Below are positions 1 through 12,900 of a stretch of 64,000 nucleotides of DNA, one piece after another. This stretch comes from Anarhynchus alexandrinus (taxonomy: Eukaryota > Chordata > Aves > Charadriiformes > Charadriidae): positions 7,000,073 through 7,064,072 of the forward strand of contig VUYV01000016.1 in NCBI GenBank assembly GCA_008711295.1, read 5' to 3'. The stretch's first letter is position 1; every line of letters begins with the position of its first letter. Both the position numbers and the translations under genes were made by a program. Under the pieces are notes generated by a model that saw only the letters and a program-made list of their open reading frames with translations, searched no databases and was not told the DNA's origin.

Positions 1-3000
1 TTCTACAAGATGCTCTGGGCTTGTAGTTCTCAGATTTAATATACCCATGTAATTACACAATGTTGTAGTTCAGCAAGTCATCAGAGTATTTAGATTGTAA
101 GTAGTGTTGCAAGAGCGCACAACTTCTTGTCCACTTTGTCCACATTTACAAGTCTGCACTTTTGACTTCTGAGGAAAAACCTCGTTGACTTACAATAAAC
201 AGAGTTGCTGAATTTCAGATATCTGCATGTAGGAAAGAAATGTTTCTCAATTTCACATTTTCATTTCCTTTTTTTTTTTTTAAATGTACCAAAGGCGTGA
301 TGTTTCTGTAATAATGTATTTCTTTTGTGGACAAAACAGTGTGGATGGAATTTGCCTCGGTTTCAACTGTCCAAGGTGGCCCTCTGCTTCTTCTATAGGC
401 AGTGGAGCAAGAGCGCATCTCCAAAAGGCAATCCGGCCTTTCCTAAAATAGGTGCCTCACAGCTGAGGTAGATTGTCCTTTGGAGTTACTGAAGTCTCTG
501 CATTTCCTGCAGACAGAGATGGAAAGTGTTTAACATAAGAAAAATATCTAATTTAGACCTTTGTCGAAATACATTAAATGTAGCTTCTTTCACTTCTTCA
601 TCACCGTTAATGGAAGTTTGCAACAACTGTCTGTTTCAGACTGTTATTTCCATTTAGTTGAACTGAGCTTTAGCAGATGTTACTACCTGTTTACATCAAG
701 ATAAGTGGCTGCTTCTTCAGGAACATGGGCAGCCTTTGAACTGGGACACTTCAGCAAGGTGCTTCCCAGCATGTTCTCTGAGTATTTAGAGGGTAACAGT
801 GGTGTCCCCAGATAAGCCAGGTGGACTTGGCTGAGCAGATATGGGCCCAAAGATGTGGCTGGTGGTAACCAGGAAAGCTGTCTGACGCAGCAGGATTTTG
901 GAGAACTTGAGTCCATGGGGTCATGAGGCTTGTGGGTTTTCTGGTTTTAATCTGGAAGTCTTTGTTGATGTGCATTTGAGGCAAACATGTGACACTTAGT
1001 CCTGGTAATGTGCTGTTGCAGGGTAGTTTTGCTGTTAGCTCTGTGTGAGCCAACTTAGCTCTTGTGATTGCTAACATAAAAGTCTTTTTTCTGTAGCTTA
1101 GATTAAGCTTAATGATTTTGTCATCTTTTCCGTTACCTTTCTTTAAGCAGGAGGTAAAAAACCCAATACCCTGTAAAATAACATCTTTCTTTATTTCCTT
1201 TTATATAAAAGAGTTCGTGGAGCAGCTGAGGCTATTTAAAATACATCATAGAATATATCATGCAGGAAGAAAAGCCACCAAATAAGTGGATTTAGAACCA
1301 TAATTTGACCAGCAGTGGGTTCCTGTTGAATGTTGACCAATTAATATCAGTTTTTAGTGTAAAATAAAGCAAAACTGGCTTCCTTTTTCGTATTTTGTGT
1401 GAAGTGTTTTAGGTTTAAATTTTTGAACCCTCTATATTCCTTCTTGAATGAGTTACAACTTTAAGCCAAAGGGCAACTTGGTCATTATACTTAGTCTTTT
1501 TAATCAGCTGAAGAGGGTTTAATTTTACCAGCAGTATAATTTGTTTGGGTTTTTTCCACTTCTTGAAGAGTCGGCAGAATATAAATGATGGATGCTCTGG
1601 AAATAGGTATCTGGTACTTCACATCATTAGAACTAATGCTGCTGTTGCCATAATGTTACAAAAATGCCTTCAATGCATCTGTTTCCCTGGGACTGAATTC
1701 CAGATGTTAATTTATAGTCTGCCATCTGCTTGGTTTTGGTGGTTTTGTCAAGTTGCAGGTCAAAATTACGACTTGTTTGCTGTCAATAGAATGCCAGCAT
1801 TTGCAACACCTGTATTTTAGCTCTGTAATTGCAGTCTAACTTGCATTTTTACCTTAACTTGCTAGACAAAATGCGTACATAGCACGAATCTGCTGTAATT
1901 GTATGTGACCCTTCTTGTGTGTGTAGGCTCTCTGGTTTCTGGTATGCAAAATTTCTAGGCTGTGCAGCTCTCAGTTTTATTCTTTCCAAGCTTGTGGAGT
2001 AAGTATGGTAATGCTGGGAAGCAGACGATGACCTTCTCATCTTGCAGAAGTGTTGAAACTCCTCCTTGACGCAGCGATCAAAAGCCGGGTGTAATCTCGA
2101 TTCTATGACTGTAGTAAATGTTGGGTTTATTGCTAAGTGAAAACATTTTCAACTACTAACTATGGAATTGTAAACTTACACCTCTGTGACAGCAAAAATA
2201 AATGTCAGTCTCTGACTTTGAAACATGGCTGAAAGATGTGTGCTAACAAATACACTAGTATGATTATTTTTTTTTTGCTTTTTAAAAGCCTGTGTTTGAA
2301 TTAATGTGAAATTAGTGACATGCAGCCTTACTTAGAAACTTATTATAGTTCTAATCATTATCTAACACTTCAAAAGATAAATACACTTAATCTCTTCTCT
2401 GACCTTCGTTGATAGTTGGTATTTTTCCCCACAAATTATCTTTTTTTTTTTTTAATAGTCAGATGAAAAAGTAGTGAAGAAAGGGATGGTTGGAGAACCA
2501 GATGCCTCAGTGCTGTTGTTTTTGCCCCAAGGACACTGTAGGAGTTTGTGCTGCTCCAAAAGTGATAAGTCCTGAGGTCAGATACAGCAGATATGCACAC
2601 ATGAGCAAAGGAGTGCATATGCACAACTATTAGGAGTAGAAACATCTCCTTTAATTTAGCTTATGGACAAGTCTTCCCTGTAATTTATCATACTTGCATT
2701 GCAATGATTCCTGTTGCTGAAGTTCTTTAAAGCTGTAAAGCAGCAGCTGAGGATGCTCGGCGCTGACAGGTGAGTGCCTGTGTCATTTGCTGCGTTTTTC
2801 ACTTGGTGGCAAGCATTGCATTATACGCTTCTTAAGAAGTAACCAACTTCACTTTTGCAAGATTTATGTTTAAATTAATTTTATTTCTGTAATGTGCCAC
2901 AATAACAAATACTTTACATTTTAAAAATACTGGGTTGTGAACACTATGGGTAGTTAAAAAAACTTTAGTTCTTCATTTACCTTCCAGTAACTTGAATTTG

Positions 3001-5206
3001 TGACATGTCTCTTCTTAAACATATTCCTTTGGTTTTTTTTTTCTTCCTTTTTTCCTGGCCAGAAATATGTTCTGATGTTTTAACTTCGCTTCCCTCTTAA
3101 ATGAGAGTTGATGTTGGAGCCACTCTTTTGAACTGGACAATAGTCTCACTTTGAAACCCTCAACAGTAATCAGTGCTGGTGGGTGCTTTTAACAAATCTT
3201 TCTGCCACCGAGTGAACTTAATTCACATGTATTGGTGCTGTGAATGGTTGCATAAAAAGTTTTTCCCTCTCAATAAAATGCTTCATGCGTAGTGTTACCA
3301 CACAAATGAAATGATGCAAGAGACAATTTTTTGCATGTAACTTTTTTTAAAAGGGGAAAAAAACCAGAGCAGTAACATGAGTCTTCTTTCGTTCTCTAAT
3401 ATATGAGAGATTGGGTTGCAATGACTTCTGAAAAGGCAACGAAAAACTTCTGTATCTCTGCTTTTATAACCCAGATCTGGGTAAGTAATTGTTCAAAATA
3501 GGAAAGTGCTTACGTCAGTATAATTAATGTTCACCTTTTTCTGTACAAGAAACTAAAACTTGTTTTGATGTAGTTAAAATAGAAATACTTTTTGTCTGGA
3601 AAGGTTAAAACAATGGAAAAAATAGGACTTTGTTTTCCTTCTATAGATTTACTTCCATCCTTCAGCTTCAATCTGTTTGACTTTTGTTATTCTTGCTGTT
3701 ATTCCTATTATGAGGAGACTTTTTGAAACTTTCATAACCATAAAATCTTCTCTTATATGTTGGGCTTCACTGGCAGCTCAAAATCCAACCTGGCAGCAGT
3801 CTGGCTGGCAGGCTTGTTGGATCTGCCTCTGAATTTGCCGCTGGTGTTTGTCAGGGATTGGTCCTTGCTGCCTTTTGCCAGGCAGCCACAGTACTGCTCT
3901 CCGGGTCTATCTCCCTTGGCTGGGCAGGTCCCCAGTTCTGTGCCCTGTTGCAGCTCAGGCCACGCTTCTGGTTTCTAGTGCTGCACCATGCTGCTTCCCT
4001 TTGCTGCGAGTGCCGCGTGTAACCTTGATGGTCTTAGTTTTTCTCCATTGAGCCTGTAATACTCGCTGTCAACTTTGCTTTGTTGCACCTTCATGCAGTG
4101 GCATCCTGCTAAAAATGCCTGTGGGCAACTAATGGTTTCATGTTAAAAGCCCTGCTATGAGGCCAAGAAGTTTTGACCCGCCGTGGCTTCTCATGTCCCA
4201 CGAAGCAAGTCAGATAACAAACGCATTTTCAGGATGGTTTGAAATGTATCTTCATATAAACTGTGCTCAGATACAGATACTGGCACCAAATTCAGTTCTC
4301 TCGCTGTGCATATACTGGTTTATCCAGATGTATATATGCTGGTAATTGGCAGCCCTGACTTAATTGCTATTTCCAGATTATTAAGAGAGAAAATCTACCT
4401 GTAATTCTTAGGTACAATAGTTAGAGTTAAATTGGGGCTGCCAGTTATCAGGCAGAAAAAACATCATCTGTGAGGTTTTCATTTACCTCTGTTAAACAAT
4501 TGTATGCACTTGCAAACTCAAATAAGATGAACACTTTCTCCATGTAACTCTCACTTTCCAGCCGTGTTGCAAAAGAGCATGAGGTTTCTGGTGTGATTTT
4601 TATTTTTCTCTCCTACTGTGTGCATTGCATTAAGTGTGAGCAACGCTTGTTTAAAGAACTGAGAAACCCCAAACCCTGGAAGTGGAAAGGATTATCCAAA
4701 GAAATGAGAAGCTTTTTGCAGGGAATACTTTTCTTCTGCCGGTTTAGTTCTTATCTGGAACATAACTATTCAGCGCTGGATGGCAGTGCTTCTTTACTTG
4801 TTCAGGGTTTCAGAGTGGAGGTGGTGGTGGTGAGAGATCCAAGATAATGGAGAAGGTGGACAGGCTTCCCTGTCTCTGCTTCCCTTCCCTCCAGTTTAAA
4901 TTTTTTTCCCTGAATCCCAGTGGTCTTAGTCTGGTTTCTGCCAGTGTATATATGTGCATTGCCAGGCCTGATACTTCTAACCTTTCCCATACCTTGTCAT
5001 GGCCAAGTTTTCGGTCTTGTAATAAAATCTGATGAAGAAAGCTTGTATAAGCTTTAAATAAATTCATACACAAGTAGACATTTGTTCCAAGCATTCAAAA
5101 GCCATTTGAATATTTTTTTTCCCCTGCTCCTTCTCCATAACTTATGCTCTCTTGTTTAGAACAGCTACCAAATACGGTGTCACACAGCAAAGAACAGACC
5201 GTGGAG

Positions 5207-5290
5207 GACACCAGGAATCAGGGCTTCGGGGTTCTTGTGGAAGCACTTTGCCACTAATTTATATGGGATTTAGTATCAGCTGTGAAATAG
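5207..5290 (+). mobile_element. Weak MIR-like SINE remnant
   Basis: 'GGAATCAGGGCTTCGGGGTTCT', then 'CTTTGCCACTAA', then 'TATCAGCTGTGAAATAGG' follow the order of the MIR core and its 3' part with an internal deletion. The match is short and could be coincidence. Confidence 0.3.
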
Positions 5291-6742
5291 GAATTTGTTA
5301 GCCTCTTGCTTTGTATTTTGGTGCTCTTAATGGAATTTTACTTAGTCATGGTAATTTTCACAGATTGAATTTAGGTTTGTTTGGATATTTTGTTTCCTAG
5401 AGCTATAATGAAACCAAGTTCTCTTCTTATGTATCTTGTTATGCTGCCAAGTAAGCATAAAAGTTAGTAAACATTTTTCGGGGCAGACAGCTTTTCTCTT
5501 GGTGAGCATGAGCAGAAGCCATCATCAGGAGCTGCTAGAGCTTTTCAGTGGCAATTGTGGCACTTGTAAAACTTCAAAGTACTGTGTATTTTTTGGCAAA
5601 AACTCCCTACTTTTCTGAGAGCTCTTACTGATGTCCTTAATGGTGCCACTACCAGCCAGGGGGTTGTGGTTATAATCCTCTTAGCTGAACCTTCTTCAGA
5701 TAGAATTTGCAGTAGTAAAACCTGTTTGCTGGTTCGAGCACATCATAGCCTGTTGGTTTGTAGAAACCGGATAAATGGTCACATCAGTGATAAAGCACAG
5801 AGGAAGGAAGAAGAACATCCCAGACTATCTAATGTTTAAACTTTGATTAAGGGCTATTAGTAAGTGTTCTTTTTTTTGTTAAAGAAATAACAAGGGGGAT
5901 TGAAGAACTTAGAGTATTGGTGACGAAGTCATATTTGTTATGAAAATGTTTGGTTTGTATATTAATAGAAATATAGAAGTAGTCATTGTTTTTGCATAAA
6001 AGCAGCTGGTACTGCTTGATGCCAAAGAGCTTGGTGCCAAAGAGAAGTTCCAGCAAACCCTATTGAACAAAAACAGTAGGGGAGAGCAAGGATGATTCAT
6101 AGCAATGAAGAAGTTACGATAGTAATAAAAAGGAAAGGCAACTTGCCCAAACTTGGGTGAGAACATTTTCAGGCAGGGATGTTCCACATGGTACGGTGAT
6201 GCTGACCCCTGTGACATACCTTAATAGTGTTCAGCTTTTGGGAACCCATAGGGAATCCCATTTAATGCCCATCCATAGGTGTATGCAGTATTTGTCTTTG
6301 AAGGGGAGAAGAATATGTAGCATTAAGAATTCCTTGGCCAAACTGAGCTTTAGGAACACTTACGTGTGGTGATGCCAAATGCCATTACAGGTATACTTGA
6401 CTTGCCGTTGTCTGTTAAGAAACACATTGCTTTAACTCAAAGCTTCTTAGAGTTTTTACAAACAGGTACAAGAAAGGTTGAATGTAGTGGGTGTCTTTAT
6501 GGGGGCGGACAGGGAGGGTACTGAAGTTAGAATTGAATTTTATCACAATCCCTGACTACTCAGGGAGTGATTTGTAAGAATTTGACAGAATAATCCCACG
6601 TAGGGTAGGTGCTAGAAAAGCTCTGAAGTGCCACGTCTAGACAATGTGACAAAACGTGGCAGACTTCTAATGGCCTATAAAAGTAGAGGCTGCGAGGCAG
6701 CATGTGCTGGTGGCTGGATCAGTGAATTTCTCCTCCCTTAAT

Positions 6743-6765
6743 AATGGTGCCTTGAAGGCACCATT
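6743..6765. repeat. Perfect inverted repeat, 11-bp arms around one base
   Basis: AATGGTGCCTT (6743-6753), centre G, AAGGCACCATT (6755-6765). The arms are GC-richer than the surroundings. It lies about 60 bases downstream of a TATAAAAG motif at 6676-6683. Confidence 0.9.
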
Positions 6766-7280
6766 CAGCTTAGTTTCAAAATGGCCGCGATCATTAAAAG
6801 CAACAAGCTGCTTCAAAACTGTATCGAAATTTAGGATGCTCTATTTCAAAACAAGAAAAGAAATTATAAGGCTGGAGCAGATAAGTCAGGATTGGCAGTA
6901 CCAGGCTGTAACTCTTTTCACTTGTGAAACAGCCCTTGATGCAGCTTTTCAAGTGCAGCCTAATAGCATACGATTTCATGTAAAGTGTCAGTCAATAAAC
7001 GATATTTTGACAATAATGAAATTATTACTTCGCTAGAATTGAAAAATACATGAGGGAAAGTTATTTTCTGAAAGAAATTGATTTAGAAAAAACAATTTAA
7101 TGCATTGTGCAATAGGTGATACTACACTTGCAGTACAAATGCTTAAATACTGAATTTAGCATGAAATAGTTGTATAAAACAGATGAGTTAGAATAAAATG
7201 AAACTCTTAGAGGAAAAGTAACTTGAGTCAGTGACAGACAAATGACAGCTTATGGAGTGTTTATCTTAGAATTAATTATT

Positions 7281-7316
7281 CATATATATGTGTGTGCATA
7301 TATATAAAATATATAA
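7281..7316. repeat. AT/TG dinucleotide microsatellite (imperfect)
   Basis: Alternating purine-pyrimidine tract of TA and TG steps, in an AT-rich setting. Confidence 0.8.
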
Positions 7317-7926
7317 CCCAATAGTTATAATAACCAGAAATGGCATGATGGGTATGAGTCTGTTAATTACTTGATATTATTGCTTTTGCAATATAAATTT
7401 AAAGTGTTTTAAACAGTAAGTCACTGGAATGTTCATTTTCACACAAAGTGCACGAGTACTAATTAGAATAGCAAACTTGCAGAGAATTGTTTATATGATG
7501 TTGGTATTCATGTTTGAGGCAGTACTATAAATCTGTAATCGCTATTTTCTGGCTAAGCCAAATTACTACACGGACTTGCATCATTTGAAGGGTAGTAGCC
7601 TTTTCTACCACATATAACTTCTGTTGGACATCTATTTAGCAATAACGATAGAGGTATATCAGCTTTTTTTATAAACATCATTGTATTTCCTGCAATAAAA
7701 GTAAATAATTTTCTCTGATATGAAAGTTCAAATTTCCTTAGACTGCATTTATGCCTTACAGACAGAGAAAGTTTGTTTTAGAATTTATTAATTGGGTAAA
7801 TAACGGTTGGTTGACTAGTCAGAACTGTTGCCTGTTGTATCCCTAGGGTACCAAAACTACCAGCAGCTCGTTGCAGCGCTTCCCCTCTGCGAGCGCGCAT
7901 GCTGACGATCTCAATTAAGTGAGGCA

Positions 7927-7961
7927 TTTTGATAACACTTACATAATAAGTGTTATCAAAA
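7927..7961. repeat. Perfect inverted repeat, 15-bp arms with 5-base loop
   Basis: Left arm TTTTGATAACACTTA (7927-7941), loop CATAA (7942-7946), right arm TAAGTGTTATCAAAA (7947-7961), with no mismatch. The arm is too short and the loop too tight for a typical microRNA precursor, and no transposon family was recognised at its edges. Confidence 0.9.
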
Positions 7962-8914
7962 CCATGCATACAATAGCTTATTTTTACTGTGTCTGTTACT
8001 GCTCTAAATTAATAAATTCTCTGAAGTAAGTTCCTTACCTGCAAATAAGGCAGGCACTGCTTTTGCATCTTTGCACAGGGATTACTACCCCTAGGGACCG
8101 TTCAGAAGTTGAGGAAAAGTCAGTTATCTTGTAAAAGATAATGTTTAAACGCATAGAAACCATCCTAGAAACCTGTGATATTTTAACTTTCCCAGTAATT
8201 ATATTGGAATTACTCTTTTATCTGTCTTACAGGGTCCTCCTAGGTAGTAGCACCTGGAGTTTATGCTCATTTGATGTATCTTAGACTCTTAAACATGAGA
8301 GAGATGTTAATTAATTGTGTGTATACTTTTGGGTTTCAAATTTTGGGGGATTTGTATATATAAATTCAGCTTGTTCTATAAACAGTTAGTCAACAGTTTG
8401 CAGTATGTGAAAGGATGGTAAAATCAAGGTGTAATGGGTAACATAAAATGTTTCCTTTCTGAGAGAAAGGAAGGAGAAGAAATAGAAGAAGATTGTCTGG
8501 GTAATTTTTGCTCTTGTTCCTGTAGTCGCTAAGCTTGGATTGAGCTTTAGATGGGCAAAGTAGAAATGGATTAGTTCTCATGGAAAATTGAGGCAAAACA
8601 TGGTAAAATCTGGATCCTGATTAGATGGGAAAAAAAGATTCAATAATCATCTTGGCTAAATTGTTTGAACCTGTTTAAAGCTTCTATTTTACTATTCAGT
8701 TGAGGGGAAAAATCCATCAAGCATGAAGAACAGTATTTTTCTCCAGTTTCATTGTGTCACAAAACAAGAGGAAACCTGCGTAGTTCATACTTTATATAGC
8801 ACAAGAGGGTCACGAGATTTTTTTACTGATTGCTTTTCATCCCCCTCAACAGACATGGATAAAGAGAAAAACCATCTGTCTTTAAGTAGAACTGTCTTGG
8901 CATGACAAGTTTAG

Positions 8915-9910
8915 TCATAGAATGGTCAGAGTTGGAAGGGACCTTAAAGATCATCTAGTTTCAACCCCCCTGCCAGGGGCAGGGACACCTCCCACTAGAC
9001 CAGGTTGCTCAAAACCCCATCCAGCCAGGCCTTGAACACCTCCAGGGATGGGGCATCCACAACTTCTCTGGGCAGTCTGTGCCAGTGTCTCACCACCCTC
9101 AGAGTAAAGAACTTCTTCCTAATATCTAATCTAAATCTCCTCTCTTTCAGTTTAAAACTGTTACCCCTCATCCTATCACTACACTGCCTGATAAAAAGTC
9201 CCTCCCCATCTTTACTGTAGGCCTCTTAAGTACTGGAAGGAGCTATAAGGTCTCCCCGGTTCCTTCTCTTCTCCAGGCTGAACAACCCCAACTCTCTCAG
9301 CCTGTCCTCACAGGAGAGGTGCCTCCACCCCTCTGATCATCTTTGTGGCCCTCCTCTGGACCCACTCCAGCAGGTCCTTCTTGTGGTCGGGGCCCCAGAG
9401 CTGGACGCAGTGCTCCAGGCTGGGTCTCACTAGAGTGGATTAGAGGGGCAGAATCACCTCCCTTGACCTGCTGGCCATGCTTCTTTTGATGCAGCCCAGA
9501 ATGTGGTTGGCTTTCTGGGCTGCGATTGCACATTGCTGACTCATGTTGAGCTTCTCGTCAATCAACACCCCTAAGTCCTTCTCCTCAGGGCTGCTCTCAA
9601 TCCATTCTCCACCCAGCCTTTATTTCTGCTTGGGATTGCCCCGGCCCAGGTGCAGGACCTTGCACTTGGCCTTGTTGAACTTCATGAGGTTTGCACAGGC
9701 CCACTTCTCAAACCTGTCCAGGTCCCTCTGGTTGGCATCCATCCCCTCCAGCATGTAGACTGCTCCACACAGCTTGGTGTCGTTGGCAAACTTGCTGAGG
9801 GTGCACTTGATCCCACTGTCCATGTCACTGACGAAAATGCTAAACAGCTTCAGTCGGACCAATACCAATCCCTCAGGAATGCTACTTGTCACTGGTGTTC
9901 ACTGTAGTCC
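8915..9910 (-). mobile_element. CR1 LINE, 5'-truncated, with reverse-transcriptase remnant
   Basis: The element reads on the minus strand: its 3' terminus (CATAGAAT-type octamer on the plus strand) is at 8915 and it is truncated near 9910. The plus strand shows the familiar avian CR1 3' segment (GTTGGAAGGGACCTTAAAGA, then the CACCTCC, CAGGTTGCTC and TCCAGGGATGGGGCATCCAC blocks). From 9892 down to 9620 the minus strand still encodes the C-terminal part of CR1 ORF2, including FVSDMDSG, KFANDTKL (the normal FADDT with the first catalytic Asp replaced by Asn), QRDLDR and LMKFNKAKCKVLHLG. Stops and substitutions further up and the loss of the 5' part show a dead copy. There is no obvious target-site duplication, as is usual for CR1. 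Confidence 0.95.
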
Positions 9911-12900
9911 ATGCTTTGTTGAAAGAGTGAAACCAGTTTTCCAGTCTGAAGTATCCAGGAATTTATCTCTAGAGTGTCCATGTTAGACGTGCATTAAGGT
10001 AAATATGTTCTTATACCCTGATGTCAGAGTGTGTTGTTCCCTCCCTGTGTCCCCATATGTCACCTTTACACTCTTCCTTCTTCTCTTTGTCCCCTGGCTA
10101 CTGGCAGGGCAAGATATCTCGGTGCCCTGTGCTGGTGCGTATGTGCTGCTTTGTAGCACTGGTGCTTTTTTCAGGCAAGATGTTAACCTAAGACTGTAAT
10201 CCACACCGACTCACTGATTTGTTGCCAAACATATAACTAAATACCTTTAATCTCTGTGCTTCTGAAGTTGCTTAACAAGCTTGAAAGTTAGTACAGGGAG
10301 AGATGGTCACAAACGTCCCTTTCCTTAGGAAAAAAGTTTACACTGGCAACAGTTTTGCCTGTTCTATGATCTAATACTTTTTTATCGATCAGAAGTGTAA
10401 CCATTTGCTATTATTTTATAAAGTATTATAGCTCACTCAGGCACAGATATTATTTACCGCCTTGATTTTAGTTTCATGGATCACTGCTATTCAAATACTC
10501 TTTTTCTGCTCTTTTCGACCCTGTTTGCAGCTGAACTTCTGAATGTGAAGGCTTGTTTCAGTTTGGACTAACATTGATTGCTACTGCTCTTGTGTGGTGT
10601 ACTTGCTTCCGAACTGAATAAAATAAAGGAGGTTGTTTCTTAGGCCTGGCTTCTATCTCTTGGTACAACCATTTTCAAGAGCATAATGAAAACCAGCTCT
10701 CTTGGCCGGTATCTTCCACTTCTTACCTTGGAGGATGTGACTCCCAAAGACCGCCAGTAGCTAGAGTTCTGGAAAATGCAAAAATAATATGGATTTCATA
10801 TTTTACTTTTTAAAAGCAAAATAAAGTCATTACTAATAGCTGCTGGTACGTTTAAGAACATGGTCGCTGTTTGCGCAAATGATTTCTGGAGGAAAAAGTC
10901 ATCACAGTTGAAAATGTGTCACAAAATGTGTGTTATTAAAAATCTACTGAATACTTGATATATTGTGTGTGTGTGCAGGAAGATGAGATTTTAAAAAGCT
11001 TAGTGCTGTAAAGTTCATGATCTATCCTCGTGGTTTCCAGGCTCTTTCACTCATACATTTTGTCATTTGTCAAAATTTCTCATTTCTCTCTAATGTTCCG
11101 TAATTCCTAAGGGAATAGGGGAAACGGCACTGGCTGTGGCCCTGGGTCTCGTTCCTGCTCATGCATAAAAATTTCCATTTCCCTTTCTGAGGGCAAAGTT
11201 TATCAGACGTTTTCTGTATTCATTTGTGCAAATTTCTGATACTTAGTATACCAGATTGTTTTCTCCAATGTCATCAAATTTCATGGAATCTTCTCCCCTC
11301 AGATATTCCTGAAGAGAATCTGTGGTTTTTTTCAATAGCTGTGTCAATTTGTACATCTCAAGACCTTATAATCCCTCAAGCTTGCTTGGCTTTCGTAGTC
11401 ACGCCAACATATTTCTCAAGGTAGTTAAGGTATGATTTATTTTTTTCACTTCAGAGTCAGTTTTATTCTTCTGAGGAAAAGAGTGGAAGAAACAAAGCAG
11501 AGGGAAATTGACAATGCTGCACAAACCCCTGAATATAAAACAGCTGCAGCACAATCCTGCGTTATGGGAACTCTTGGCTTTATGAATTAACTCCTTTACC
11601 AAACTGTTGAAGCTGATTTATTACCTATGAGAAGTACTGACTGAGACCATAAAAATCTGAGATCTTGCATCTGTAATGCTGTAAAATAGGTGGTTATGAA
11701 TTTACATTTTTTTTTTTCCCCCTGAGGCATTCAAAGATAACACTATGTCTAATTTCTCTGGGTAGCTCTGTCTGTTACGTAGTCTAGGGACTCATACTTA
11801 ATTTGTTGGCTGTATGATGTATATAATATCTAGTTTGTAGAAATGGGCTTGTCAATTTAGCAGAAATGGATCCAAGATCATCAATTTTATTCCCTTCCAT
11901 CTGTTAACCTGGCATCTTTGTTTAGCGTGCTATGTCTAGGAAATACAAATGTAAGAAGCTAGAAAGCGGGTAGAAATCTTAGTCTAAATCAATTCAAAGT
12001 AACCTAATTCTATTGCTGCACAGGAAACTAAAGTTTAAATCCTGCTGTTCCTAATTGATCAGTGCAAATACATTTATGCTGAAGCCTTGATGGTAGCAGC
12101 AGTAGTGTGTCATAGTATAGGTGGGTCAATTCCTTCCTCAAGTTGGTGTTTCTCTGGACATATGGTGGGACATATGGCTCTCGCAGGACTCCATGCCTGG
12201 ATGATAGGTGACAAGCTCTGGATGAGCAAGGGGGAGTTGCAAACTGCACCTCTGATGGCTTTTTCTTCCCCCACGCTATCACAGGAAAGTATTTTAACTT
12301 GAATTCCTGAGTTGCTCTTTTTTGGTGTTTTTTCTTTTTTTTGGCAAGTTAAAAGAGAAGATTGTACAAAGGTAGCTGAGACCATCTCTGACCTGCTGTT
12401 GCAGACTGACTCCGCCACACCTGGGACAGCAAACTCTGGGGGACCTCTGCCTGCTGGCTGAAAAATTATTTTACCTCTTTTAAATGGACTTCTTCCCAGT
12501 TTTAAATCCCTTTTGTTTCGTGTCGTGTTTTCAGCCTCTCCACAGCTGGTGCTGCTTTGTAAACCTGGATTGTCTCACCTCCACCTTTTTTCCTTTCTGG
12601 TCCAGAGTGTCCCAGCCTTCCCAGTTCTAATGTGGCTGCATGAGTGTATGTTTTCAGCCTCACAGTTTTTAAATTATAGCTTGCTGTGTAATGTACAGTG
12701 TTTACAATCAGTGTTTACTGGGAGATAAGCAGCAGTGAGACAATAAACCTTTTTCACCTAAGAGAATAAGTGTCCTTGTAGAGCTATACTTCAGAGATTT
12801 GTAAAGAATTAAAAAATGGTTTTAATAAAAATTCTTAAGACATTTGAGGTGGTGAAAACATGATGTAAGAGGGAGGACTCAAGTGTTTTTTGAGTTACTC

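Larger units (their letters stand above)
1..8914. other. Gene-free AT-rich sequence
   Basis: All frames are short and unlike known proteins. Apart from the weak MIR-like remnant, the inverted repeats at 6743 and 7927, the microsatellite at 7281 and short poly(T) tracts, nothing is recognisable. A somewhat GC-richer stretch lies at about 3760-4060 with no identified content. Probably intronic or intergenic DNA. Confidence 0.6.

Noticed and set aside
7927..7961. Hairpin as a microRNA precursor
   Set aside because: The stem is 15 bp with a 5-base loop, much shorter than a usual precursor, and the flanks do not extend the pairing convincingly.
9005..9220. Frames across the CR1 at 9 kb on the plus strand
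   Set aside because: Antisense translations of the CR1 element, not genes.
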